Assembly: GCA_003344405.1 (NCBI GenBank)
Contig: NOWV01000141.1
Location: forward strand, 124,001-188,000
Reading direction: 5' to 3'
From: Trichoplax sp. H2
Taxonomy: Eukaryota; Placozoa; Uniplacotomia; Trichoplacea
Length of the DNA stretch: 64,000 nt
The notes under the pieces are model-generated. The model saw only the letters and a list, made by a program, of their open reading frames with translations. It searched no databases and was not told the DNA's origin. This document shows positions 1 to 12,100 of the stretch, piece after piece; position 1 is the stretch's first letter; each line of letters opens with the position of its first letter. Position numbers and translations under genes: made by a program.

Positions 1-345
1 AAATCATCGGCTAGAAATTGCGTTGACAAAGTAAGACAAGAAAGGCTCCTCTTGCCTCTGTAAAATTCCATTTTGTCATTATTGTTGATTTCTACCTATT
101 TATATACGGACTATTGAAAGAAAAATAATGACAACTACAGTAGTAAAATTAAAAATAGAGTTAAGGAATAGCTCATGGTAGCAAATCATCGGCTAGAAAT
201 TGCGTTGACAAAGTAAGACAAAAATGGCTCCTCTTGCCTCCGTAACATTCCATTTTATCATTATTGTTGATTTCTACCTATTTATTTACGGACTATTGAA
301 AGAAAAATAATAACAACTACTGTAGTAAAATTAAAAATGGGGTTT
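1..345. repeat. Two-copy tandem repeat, period 182 bp
   Basis: The segment starting at base 1 (aaatcatcggctagaaattg) recurs at 183 with about 95% identity over some 160 bp; the copies differ by scattered substitutions. No coding potential is seen. The left copy may be cut by the window edge, so the array could extend further left. Confidence 0.9.
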
Positions 346-359
346 TAGCCTGATGAAAC

Positions 360-1480
360 TGACTATAGTGATATCATTTTCTACAGTCAGTTCGATTGCA
401 GTAAATAGAAAGCAGTTAGTCGATGATGGCTACAACAAAGTCACGTTGGAAGAGAAAATGAGCTCATTATTATTGCAAAATATCCGATCGTAGTCGAGTT
501 CTTTCTTTTCTTGTTCTAGCGGTGAGCTTAGATTCATAACAATGTCTAATTGCAGTATAGTAGTAGATTTTTTGCTCGGATAAAAACAGTTCATCGTTAC
601 CTAATTTTGAATTAGATTATATAGAAAATAGTACGTGCATGACGAGCTATAACGACAGTATAATGGAATAGGTCAGGTTGGAAGAGAAAATTAAATTATT
701 ACTATTGCAATATATCCGATCGTAATTGAGTTCTTTCTTCTCTTGTTCTGTCGATGAGCTCAGCTTAATCACAATGACCAATTGCAGTAGTAGAATGTTT
801 GTTGTGATGAAAATAGTTCATGGCTGTCTGATCGGTAGAGCATCTAAATTTGAATTAGATTATACTCGTATATAGCAAACAGTATTTCGATGATGAGCCA
901 CCACTTATAATGTAACAAGACAGGTTGGAAGAGAAAATTAAATCGTTTCTGTTCTGAAATATCCGATCGCAATTGAGTTCTTTCTTCTCTTGTTCTATCG
1001 ATGAGCTCAGGTTAATAATATTGACAAATTGCAGTATATGCTGTCGTAGAATTTTTTTTGTGATGAAAATAGTTCATCGTTACCTGATCGGCACAGCATC
1101 TCATTTCGAATTAGATTATGTCGAAAATGGTATGTCGATGATGAGCTGCAACTACAGTACAACGTAACAAGTCATATCGGAAAAAAATTAAATTATTGCT
1201 CTTACAAAAATATCCGATCATAGTCTTGTTCTTTCTTCTCTTGTTCTGTCGATGAGCTCTGATCCATTACAAATTGCAAAATCGAACTTCTTGTTCCGTT
1301 GAAAACAATTTGTAGTTTTCTATTTTTGAATTAGATTATATAGCAACGCAGTTATCTATCGATGATGGCTATGTTGTACAAGAAAATTAGATTATTTACT
1401 GTTACAAAATGTCCGATCATAGTCAAGTTCTTTCTTCTCCTGATAATTAGCTCAGGTTAATAACGTGATGAACCTTTTCT
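360..1480. repeat. Diverged tandem array, about five units of 205-250 bp
   Basis: Each unit carries a TATCCGATCR block followed by a TTCTTTCTTCTCTTGTTCT block and a GATGAGCTCAG block. The pyrimidine-rich block begins near 500, 730, 978, 1220 and 1422. Units are strongly diverged and the last is shortened. The array ends about 50 bp before the start codon of the first kinase-like gene, so it occupies that gene's likely upstream region. A 64-codon open frame at 973-1167 falls inside a unit and is not conserved between units. Confidence 0.8.
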
Positions 1481-1534
1481 AAACATGAATCTCATTTTTT
1501 CCAGGGGAGACTCAGCAATTCATAAATAATCCAC

Positions 1535-4500
1535 ATGGATGATAGCGATCAAGTTCAAGAGCAAGGCTCCGTTTTCTGCTGCTGTTTTACTCTATCCAAT
1601 AAGGTAACTTTGATAAGCACCTTGAAGTATGACTACTGAGCTAGAAGAGAATACTGTAGGATATTTTTCTGCCTTTATTGATTGATTTAATGAATACGCC
1701 ATTGAAATACTCGTATGCTGACCTTTGTGCAGTATGCTATGGCTATAGGATATCATTTCCTTGCAGGCCAGATACTTTATGGATGCCAACAGCAGATTGT
1801 GCCATGATGGCGCTATCGTAATAAAAGAATGAAATTTAATCATGACATGTCGTGATTACCCTTCCATAGGGCAAGCACATTGCTCTGCCTATGGCGCAGT
1901 AGAGTAATCTCTTTGCAGTACAGGCTTAAGTCAATAATTAAATAATTATTTAAGAGTATATAATTAATCGATGTTATTGATATCAGCAAATTCCTCCTTA
2001 AGTACTTTGGCAGATTGCTATCGAAAAGTAATTGACAAGTGTATTATCGTACTTTATGCTATACGAGCAAGTTAATACCTTGGCTAGCAAATGATTCTGT
2101 TTAATTAAACGTGAGATTAAATGATAGAACTTACTGTTGTTTCGTCGAAAAAGAATGATTTTGCTAAAGGCCACCGTTTATTAATTGTCAAAAGAGAGCG
2201 ATTGCAAATTGATATCACGTCAAAATGGGCACTTCCAGAGAGTTCATCAAATATAAGACTTACAACAGTAGGAAAAATTTTGTGATGTAGTACTACTGTA
2301 AATTGTACTAAGATTGCCTGCTGCAATAGGAAGAATTCTCGAATGTTGTCAATAGTTGTTCATTGAATAAGACCTGCTACAGTAGAAAGAATTCTCTTGC
2401 TAGAAGCCGTAATTCTACATTTTACCAAGATAGCAAATTGTAATGCGCTATCTACAGCACGTCGATAAATCGTTCCAAGCTACTGCAGAAAATGATTAAT
2501 CATTCCCCTCTACGCCGCAGCCTTCAAACTCAATACTTTACTTACAGTAGAATAGGTAATGCTTATAATAATGGGTTGCTTTAAATTCATTGGTATATTC
2601 TTTGGGAAAGTGATTTCATAACAATTTTTTGCCATTCTCAGTAGAACATAGCAATGCTCATATTTTATTCTTTTCGATCAATACTGTACTGAGAATGGAC
2701 TACTGTAACTCTGATATTATTAGGTTGTGCATCAAACTTTCTGCCATTAATACTGCATTATCATACAACGTATTCTAAAATTCAATCAATTCTTCTTCTT
2801 AAACTCGTTACAAAATACTACAGCTAAACGATATATTCAGAGACCAGTAAAAGAGAGCACTATTTACTTTGAGCAACACGTATAAGTCGATCTTTTAGAC
2901 TTTCTACTAATTTAGAATGCTTGTAGCTCTTCGTTCAGATAGGATCAAGGAAATGTCCTCCATCAAAGTCTTTGATTTCAGTCATCCGCACAAAATCTAA
3001 CCTTATCTTACTTGAGCCTGATGTTGAAAATCTTGGCATTACTACAGTATTGATAATTAATGTAAACTACTTTCAAGAGATTAGTGATATAATGTAGCTT
3101 AACGTAGATCAAAGTGAGTATCATCAGCGAACATGACTTGAAATGGACTAATAGTTTAGAGATTTGATCATCGATTCCTTAAGCCTGTTCTGTGCACTCG
3201 TAAATTGCATTCTGGTTGGAAGCAGTTTGAGCCCATGAAATTGTTGAATTATACACAATAGCTCACTGAATCTGCCTTATCCTAGTCTTGGATCATTTCA
3301 TTTAATCAGCGTACCTTATCTTAATCTTAGATTTCTAGAAAGAACAGTTGCAGTAGTCATAAAGGTGGAAAAGTTCTTGTGTACAGCCTATTCTGCGTGT
3401 TGTTCAATAGCAATCTGATCAAAAGCAATTTGGGCACGATTTTACTGAATCATAGACAGGGTCTTATTTAATCTACCTTATCCTTCTACAGTATTAACTT
3501 GACGATCAATCCATTTATATTATAGAATCCTGAGCAAATTGGTGAAAGAACCAGACTATTGACTGCTCAACCTGTACCCTCCAATCTTCTTGGACAAAAT
3601 GAAAATAATCAGGAAAAGAATGATCCCGCTACGTTAGAAAATACCTCTCCGGAAAATCCATCTCTATCAACTCATCATAGCAGAACTAGCGATGAATCAG
3701 TCACCACTGCTTCTTCTAGAAGTTCATCTCTATCTCAGATCTCAGATCGTCTAGATGGTCAGATCGAGACTAGAGAAGAAATAAATAACGTTAGCCTGTT
3801 TAAGGTTAGTAAGAATTTCATCTTCAACGAAAAGATGGGAAATACAACGGTCGAGATTTGCCTGCGAGTATTTCCTATCGTATTCTCCTATTATATAGAG
3901 CCAGTGTTTGTCATTCAAAACTGATTACTCGTTATAATTATGCATGATCTCAATTTGATTTGCAAAACTTCTGACCAATTTGACGTGTATCTTGACATAA
4001 TTATTGAGAAAGATATTGAGTCACTGTGCACTAATTTCAAAAACTCTCTTGAAGCAATTAGATTATATAGTATCAACATATTTACCGTACAGCATCATCT
4101 TAGCTACTCAACTCATAAATAACCGAAAGAATAATCTTTATCTTATCATTTTAAATATCACCATGATGGTATTTAAGGGTAATCGGTTAAACTCTCTTTC
4201 CAGTTGATTCTTGACGCCCTTAAATTACCACAAAATGAAGGCTACTTTGGTAAAACTTGTACTGGTATTGAACATCGTAATCGACGTTATGTATTTAAGC
4301 AATGGAATTATCAGGTTGTAAAGAAGTAACTCAGCTGTTGAAATGCAATTCTAATTACTTATAGCCATGTATTCATACCTGAATTATCCAATAGAGTAAT
4401 AAATAGACCATCGACTTAGAGACATTCATTTGGTTTGTAATAACACAAATTTTTACCGTGCTAATTCTTCAGATTGTTCTTAAAGCGAAGCAACCACTTG

Positions 4501-6465
4501 AAGAAGGTGCAAGGATTTTAGCAGGGTAACCTCATTTATAGATAGATTTACTATTGCTATCAGGCATTTCGAATTAAAATTTAAACATTAAAGATGTTCA
4601 TAACTATTTTTCGTGATTGAAGATTAAAACATAGGAATGTAATCAAGGTGCTAGGATTTTATAAAGAACTGAATGGAGTTTTAGAGGAATGGGGTGTTGA
4701 AAGCTTAAGTGATCGAATGATGGAAACGGTAAATAATAGCTTCTTTATATCGTTCCAGTCGTGCAATAAATTTTATCTACTGAAAGCTTTTCTTCATCTA
4801 GCAATCAATATTAATATATTTAGATGATAGTTGAGGCGAAAGACTATTCGCTAGACTTCTATTGGAATTCATTTTTTTATCTGAACTTATATTTAAATTA
4901 TGCTCTACATTGTACATTATAGGACAACAGTAGGGTATTAGAATGCTTTCAACGCCACAAAATACTTTGTGATGTTGTGGAAGGATTATATTATTTACAC
5001 TCAAAATCAGTAGTTCATAACAATTTAACTGGGTAAATATTGAAAAATAGCATAACAGTTACTTGTACCTTACACCGATTAACTCTCTTCGCCTTCTTTT
5101 CTAGCAATAATATAATTATAACTAAGGATGGGACAGCTAAAGTAGCTCATGGTGGCTATTACACAGTCTTTCCTAAAGCAAAGTCCAGTATCAATTTGGA
5201 TAGTTTTAAAAATTTTCGTCATAAACTTGGTTACTACAGTTCTAGGGCATTAGGAGGAATACCTGAAATACCCAATGATATTTTCAGTTTAGGAGCTGTA
5301 AGTCATACAGAATTCTTTAAATTTACTATTTTGGATTGTGTGCTAGAAAAGGTATCGCAAAATGGTACTTGTCAATATGGTGACAAAGGAGAATATGTGT
5401 TGTAACAAATATTGATAGCTGTCAATTTTCGTCTTGAAGGTTATTCTATTACTTGTGACTGGCAAGGAACCATATGGTGAAAACGATGAATACGTATTTG
5501 CTGTAAGTTGCTCTCCAAACCGAACAGATTTACTTCTGTAATCTAGATAGATCGAATATCGTATACTAAGCTTCAGACAACGTTGTCTAGATTATATTGG
5601 TAAATAATTCTTCAAAGCATTCTGGAATTGAAATTGTCAATTAGTTAATGATATTGCTTCATACTTTGCCTTGTTACTCTTTATTCTTACCCTTACGCCT
5701 TTAAATTTCTGTCATTTCACTTGCTAATGAACTGACATAAACTAAATTAATTTTATGGTGCGAAATTATACGATTTAAATATACCTCGCAGTTTACTAAT
5801 AACTCACAGCTGAACCATTGCTCTTTCCATGTGCATACTGTATTGATAATAGCACAGTTGTAAAATTTAGTTTACTTTAGTCAAACCAATGATTATGATT
5901 ACATTCGTATACAGACCAGTAGATTATACTTTAATGCAACGTCATTGAATGATACACTGATTAATTATAATTGATTGTATAGAAATTTTTACTTGAGGAT
6001 ACGTCGAAATGGCATAAATTAAAAGATGAAAGAATAGTATGGGTAAAGAGACGATCTCAGTTTTCTAGTAAGACATTCAGGAAGGCCTTGCTTAAAATTG
6101 CTAAAGATTGCATGAAAGAGAAAACTAACGATAGACCGACCTTAAATAAGGTTTGACATGCTATAGAATTTTAAAATGTACAGTTTTATTATACCCGATT
6201 TAATTCCGCGTAATTGCCATTGCAGTCTTTAATAGCTATTTTGATAATACAAGTATTAGCTCTGCTGATGTTGATTATAAGTATCGTAGGAGCTTTGTTA
6301 TCTTATGACATGCTACTTTGTAACCATCTTGAATAGATTAAAGGCAAGCTAGAGCGCTATAAGACAGCGTATTTTACCTTTGATTATAATATTCCAAATG
6401 AACACATAGAAAGCGGCGAAGATAATAAAGATGAAGAGAGTGATACATCGTCTTGTACTTTTTAA
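1535..6465 (+). CDS. TKL/IRAK-like pseudokinase, tandem copy 1 (10 exons, 426 aa)
   Basis: Model exons: 1535-1603, 3526-3804, 4204-4314, 4473-4525, 4623-4728, 4923-5032, 5105-5297, 5440-5502, 5983-6150, 6337-6465; all junctions are GT-AG and in phase. The 23-residue first exon holds a Cys triplet (VFCCCF), a likely S-acylation site. Exon 2 is a Ser/Thr-rich linker (residues 24-116). The kinase-like fold follows: a degenerate glycine loop EGYFGKTC, a retained beta-3 Lys about residue 148 (YVFKQW), LKHRNV before beta-4, YLHSKSVVHNNLT (HRD replaced by HNN, 238-240), HGG (258-260) in place of DFG, and DRPTL in the C-lobe. The alpha-C Glu is not at its usual place. Loss of both catalytic Asp residues argues against phosphotransfer; a scaffold, decoy or allosteric role is inference. 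Closest relative is the gene at 9150-14590. No AATAAA is visible just after the stop. Confidence 0.85.
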
Positions 6466-9149
6466 AAATTTAAATGTTATATGAAAATATTGGACCTGAT
6501 ATACTTATACAAAACCTTTCATATGTCCTTGAAAATGGACAACATTGAATTTATAGAATAGATACATAAAGTAAACTCCAAAACAATTGTTTTAAGTAAT
6601 GTTATCTAATAGCTCTATTGGCATCCTTTCAAGTGAAATCTAAACAACAGTATGCTATCCAATTCACGATTCAGTAAATATTTCGTTCTTTGTTCCTTCG
6701 ATTACGCTATTTGTGCCTTCATGGTAAAAAGAAGTCTTTTGATCTTGGCACGATAAATTCTATAAAGTTATACAATGTACACAGCACATTTCCTGGAAAA
6801 CTGCGCTGGCTACAGAATATTTATCTGCGATACATGAAGTAACAATACCGTTGGATAATTTTTTTCATCTTTAGCACCCGCATTGTTAAGGTCTGATTTT
6901 TGATTAGCAGGCATTTGTTGCATACGTATTCATATGTTATAGGTAATGGTAATGTTTCAAGTATGCATTCTTTGCCATAATGCAGGTGCTGATATAAAAT
7001 TATACTATTTAAACAACATCCTGATATTATCCATTTCGTTAATACTTGTAGAAGATTGTAAAAAATGCTACATGTAGCAGAAAGCTGGCTAAATTTTTGG
7101 AGCCTAATATAAAGCCAGCTTTCTATCTCTATGCATATAATTTCAAAAAATCAGAATTTCTACGTATTCTTCCTTATTGATAGCTCCAGAATAGTCCATT
7201 TACGAAGAAATGGTATTGCTATATCAGAAGCTGATCGTTTTGAGTACCGCTTGTATTTTTTAAATGGATAGCGTGTAACTTTGATCTCAAATGTAATATC
7301 TATATTCGCAGTTCTATCTATCTATCCTTTGTTTGCCATTTCTAGGAATAAAAGTTATTATAACAAAAAATTTCATGTATTCATCAGTATGCTGCCTACA
7401 TATTTAACTTTTCTGTTTTAATAATTTTCGAAGTAATACCGGAGCCATAGCAGTGCTGCACAATTTGAGCCTATTAATTACGATCTCCATCATGGATGAC
7501 AATATTACGAAAGGAATTATTAAAAAGGATAGTTAGGACCTAAGTTTAGTCTTCAATCAGGGCATTTTATTTCATTCTGATGATATATTTCTTTAACATC
7601 AAGCGAAATTTCCAGAATATTTCTAGTCTAGCACTGATATTCATTATTCTTTCTGTGTAATTAAATGTGGATATGAATCATTGCAATGCAGTTTTATGTC
7701 TAGTATGAGCTTGATCGAGGCAGAAAGATGATACAACGTAGCTATATGAGTGTAAATAGATCCAGCGAAAGGACCACTGTCAGTTAACTCACCCTCAATT
7801 AGAAGTTATCCTGAAATATTAATTTTTATATTAAATCTATAGAGTATCACAATTATCATAATCATGTTAAAAAAATCACCACACCAGATCAACTTTTCCT
7901 GTGATAAATTTGCATAACCATACACTTATGTCTCCATTCTTGTCATTGCTAGCTTGATTACCTACCTAAGAATCTAATTTTCAATTTAATAACTTTATTC
8001 TGATCCATATGTTCTTTTCAGCAAGATTACCTGTAAAACTATTTACAATAATGATGAGCAAATTATAGCTGAAGGTACTATTGAGTAAGCGATGAAACTC
8101 GCAGTATGCCTCTACTTCACATTTCCGTCCTAAATCGACAACCTTGTGATTTACTAAAGAATTTTATTTACTTTTAAAATAATATATCAACAAAACAGGT
8201 TTTCTATCCATTTCTTATAGGCATTTTGTCAGCCATGATGTCATCTTTAAGATGTAATTCGTTGATGGATTGTCCAGTTACGATAAATCAATGAAGGCCA
8301 AATATTTCATATTTATCTTAACTAGATATTCAATAGATAGGATACAAAGTATATGAAATAATGAATCAAATGATTGGGCTATCAAATTCAAATTAAATCG
8401 CTAAAATACGGCAAAATATAAGATCGAACATGTGTATGCCCTCGTAGAAATCGCTGTAAATTGTTACTTGAGGTATCAGTTCGTTTTTTATTCACTAGCA
8501 TCAATAAGAAGATGTCTATATCAAAAATATAATAAGGAAACTACTGATAATTAATTGTCGATTATTAGCAATCCATTTTACATTAAATTTATGTGTAACA
8601 AACTTAATTAGCAACCCATTCCATATTTAATTTATAGGTAAACAGGCTTAATGAATGCATAAATCGAAAATACTACAATGACATTTATTCATAACAATTT
8701 TCGATGATTAGCTATCCATTCCATATTTAATTTATACGCAAACGGGCTCGGTGAGTGCATCGAAGTGGTATAATAATTAAACTGTATTCATAAGCATATA
8801 AACAGAAATTAGTCATTTCAACATCCTATTTTGATTAGATCGAGGCTAAATGTATACAGTACTAATGCTATAACAGACAGTGCTCCCTAGAAATCCTAGT
8901 ATTATTGTCAATATATTTACTCGTATTCTTTCTTTTTCTTCTCTTACATTCATTCTTTACTATTATTTTTACGGCGTAAAATAAGTTTATTTTATCTATA
9001 TCCCATTCTCCAGCCTTTACTTTAATTCCGCCTTTTTCATAGTTTTGTAGCGCCATAGCAAGATTGCCAAAATTGATTAAAAGTAAATCAAATTAATACT
9101 ATTTCATATCAGCAGTCAGCTTACCGGATCAACAGAGAAGTCATAAAAT
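6466..9149. other. Intergenic spacer, no gene recognised
   Basis: This is AT-rich sequence between the two tandem kinase-like genes. No exon resembling the kinase family, no long open frame and no RNA gene was seen. A small repeat cluster lies at 8555-8800. Confidence 0.6.
8555..8800. repeat. Short tandem repeat, 2.5 copies
   Basis: The phrase attagcaaYccattYYa followed by an aattta-rich tract occurs near 8566, 8609 and 8706. The last two copies continue in parallel (a catatttaatttata tract, then aaacRggct and a gcat near the end); the first is partial. Noncoding. Confidence 0.7.
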
Positions 9150-12100
9150 ATGGCTAACAACGATCAAGCTAAGACGCAAAACTCCTTTATCAGGACATGT
9201 TGCTGCTTCTATAATGGAGAGAACAAGGTATGCTGGAACCTATCTGAGATTAGAATAATGAATATAGGTGAAATTGTTGGTTAAGGCTGCTTTAGTAAAT
9301 AGCAGTCAAGATGTTTGTACGTGATGTACCAGTAAAGTACTTTTTTAGCTGTATGCACTGTACGCAGATTACTATAATTAAATCGAGAATATCACAGAAA
9401 AAGCAATTAATTATTCATTGGTGATCCGTAGCTCAAGATGATTACTTTGATGCCAATAAATCGTCTATATGTCGGAATAAATTATATTACAGTAAAAGCA
9501 ATTATTAATTCATGCATCGTAGTAGTAAGTCTACAAAGTTAATAGCGGTGAACGTATATTGTCCATATCTGACAATAAATCGTCTTACAGTAAAAAGTAA
9601 TAATTAATTTTGGTATCGCGATAGTAAGTCTACGAGGTTACTAGAAGTTGGATATGTGATATGACAAAGAATTGAATTGCTCCTTTTATACATTGATAGA
9701 TCAAATGCTTGCACAGCCATAGGCATAACCATTTTAGACGCTGTAATTTATTATTTTTGCTAGTATTCCAACAAAAAATGCTAAATTTCCATGTCCTATT
9801 GGTTAATTAATCGGTTATACTGCTGTAGAAAATCATCATCTGCTTGGAAGCGTATATTCGTATTGTTATCCTACTTATGATAACCCATTCTCTCTACGAA
9901 TGCAAAATCACGGTAGACCGTCCCGGGCTTCTCTAAATGTCTTAATATCATTAGTGGTAGATACCTTGAGAGTTATTTCTACTTTTTGATCTTGAACGTT
10001 AAATATGCCGATAACTTATTTATATATTCTCAGTCACCACTGCCCTTGATTTCCAATACACGTATATAGATATAAAGCCATACCTACAGCTGGATGCTGT
10101 CGGGTAGAAATAGGGCTAAGAGAGAAACTAACAATCCTTAAATAGAACCATTTTGTACTTTACTCTATGTATATTTGTCACGGTACGAATTACCGTGAAG
10201 AAATAGCCATCTAAATTTGGTTAATATAATATAGTGATAATATATTACAACTAGTTACTTACAGTAGGAATTACTCTAATTATAAATGTGTTACAATAAA
10301 TCTAATGCTGTGCTGTAATGTGTACTGATATGATTCTGTGAATGAACATATTGTAGCCTGACTGTGAAAAATTAGTAAGTAGATGTTCTCACCTAAGTAT
10401 TTTTATAAGATGACTCGTGAATGTTAGCTGCTGTAGAAGGGTATATAAGCCCATCAGATAGTTGAAATAAAGCAGTTCTCAATTGTATAGTTGTTTTAAC
10501 GTAGAAGCAAAGGCGTCTAAATTCTTGTGAGGTAGTTAAGGGATACTGAATCCCGGAGACTATAGTAATTTGGAGATTTGTTTTACGTTATCCTTGTCAC
10601 GAAGCTGGTTTGTGAAAATATTATACCTGTATGCAAGGTTGAAAGNNNNNNNNNNNNNNNNNNNNTATAGTGATAATATATTACAACTAGTTACTTACAG
10701 TAGGAATTACTCTAATTATAAATGTGTTACAGTAAATCTAATGCTGTGCTGTAATGTGTACTGAAATGATTCTGTGAATGGACATATTGTAGTCTGACTG
10801 TAAAAAATTAGTTAGTAGATGTTCTCACCTAAGTATTTTAATTGTATAGTTGTTTTAAGGTAGAAGCAAAGGCGTCTAAGTTCTTGTGAGGTAGTTAAGG
10901 GATACTGAATCCCGGAGACTATAGTAATTTGGAGATTTGTTTTACGTTATCCTTGTCACGAAGCTGGTTTGTGACAATATTATACCTGTATGCAAGGTTG
11001 AAAGGTACAAAGCCACAGGAATAGAAAGTGATGGTATAGAATTAACCCTATCACAGTAAAATGAATCATCATGTTGCATGAATAATTCTATAACTTCCTG
11101 TTACATAGAATATACCTAACTACTATTCACTAGTTTACTGAGAATCGCAGCATCTTATGCTCTCTAATTGATCAATCGCGTAATGTTAGAAAATAAAAAT
11201 CTCCTCGATAATAGAAGCAACGCTCTGATACGTATGATGATAACTTGAAATTCGTATTTCTGGTTTGATAAACCATACTATGCAACACATAATAACGATA
11301 TGTATCACAGTAAATTAATTCGAGCAGGTTAGTCTCTTAAGATCTCTTAGGCAGACGATCATATTTATATCATGCTTACAGGATAAATTAGTCAGTTATA
11401 CTGAAGGTTGGGGTAGAAAATTCCACCCTCAGTCAAAATTTCTGCTGCTAAACACTAAAGGTAAATCAGATGAGCACAAAAACCAGCAAAATTAACACTA
11501 TAGTAAGATTGATTGAATAGACCACTGTATAGCCTGATCCACTAAGATGGATTACATCGAATCTATCAGGATATAACAATTCTTTTCAGCTGGGAACTAC
11601 TGTAGTTTTGCCTATTGGATGAAATGGCCAAGGCAATTTGCAACTCATATAACATGTACATGAATTTTTAAGACATATCTTCCATAGCATACTAGGTCTA
11701 TTTTGTCATTTTATTAAAATCAATTAATAGGGAGATAATGGAAACCGCAAAAACTACGACAACGAGGGAAGCTATTATCGAACTGATGTAGACCATGAGA
11801 AATCTCTATATCAAAATAAATGTGTAGTAAAATCCATCACCAACTCTTTCGCTTATTGTTCATGGCCGTCTATAAACGAAGATCCTCTAGTGGATCAAGA
11901 TTCCAGTGAAGGTGCAAGCGACTTTGTTGAGTCTGGTCTTTATCAGGTTAGCATTGATACTATCATCGATGAAATTAAGAATGAAATGTAAAATGTCTTT
12001 AATGTAACTTGTAAATATAATTTACTTGATAAACCCAATCCTTAACCGGCTTGGTTTCTTACGAAATAACTTTATTGAATTTACAGATATAGAATGAACG

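Larger units (their letters stand above)
10230..11004 (+). repeat. Near-identical direct duplication around an assembly gap
   Basis: Bases 10230-10645 are repeated at 10666-11004. The repeat includes the solo LTR's 3' part and also 28 bp of unique right flank, ending gttgaaag at both sites. The second copy lacks 77 bp (10404-10480 of the first) and has a few substitutions. Sharing of the unique flank, and the position of the Ns exactly between the copies, points to one locus assembled twice (two haplotypes) rather than a biological duplication. Confidence 0.85.
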
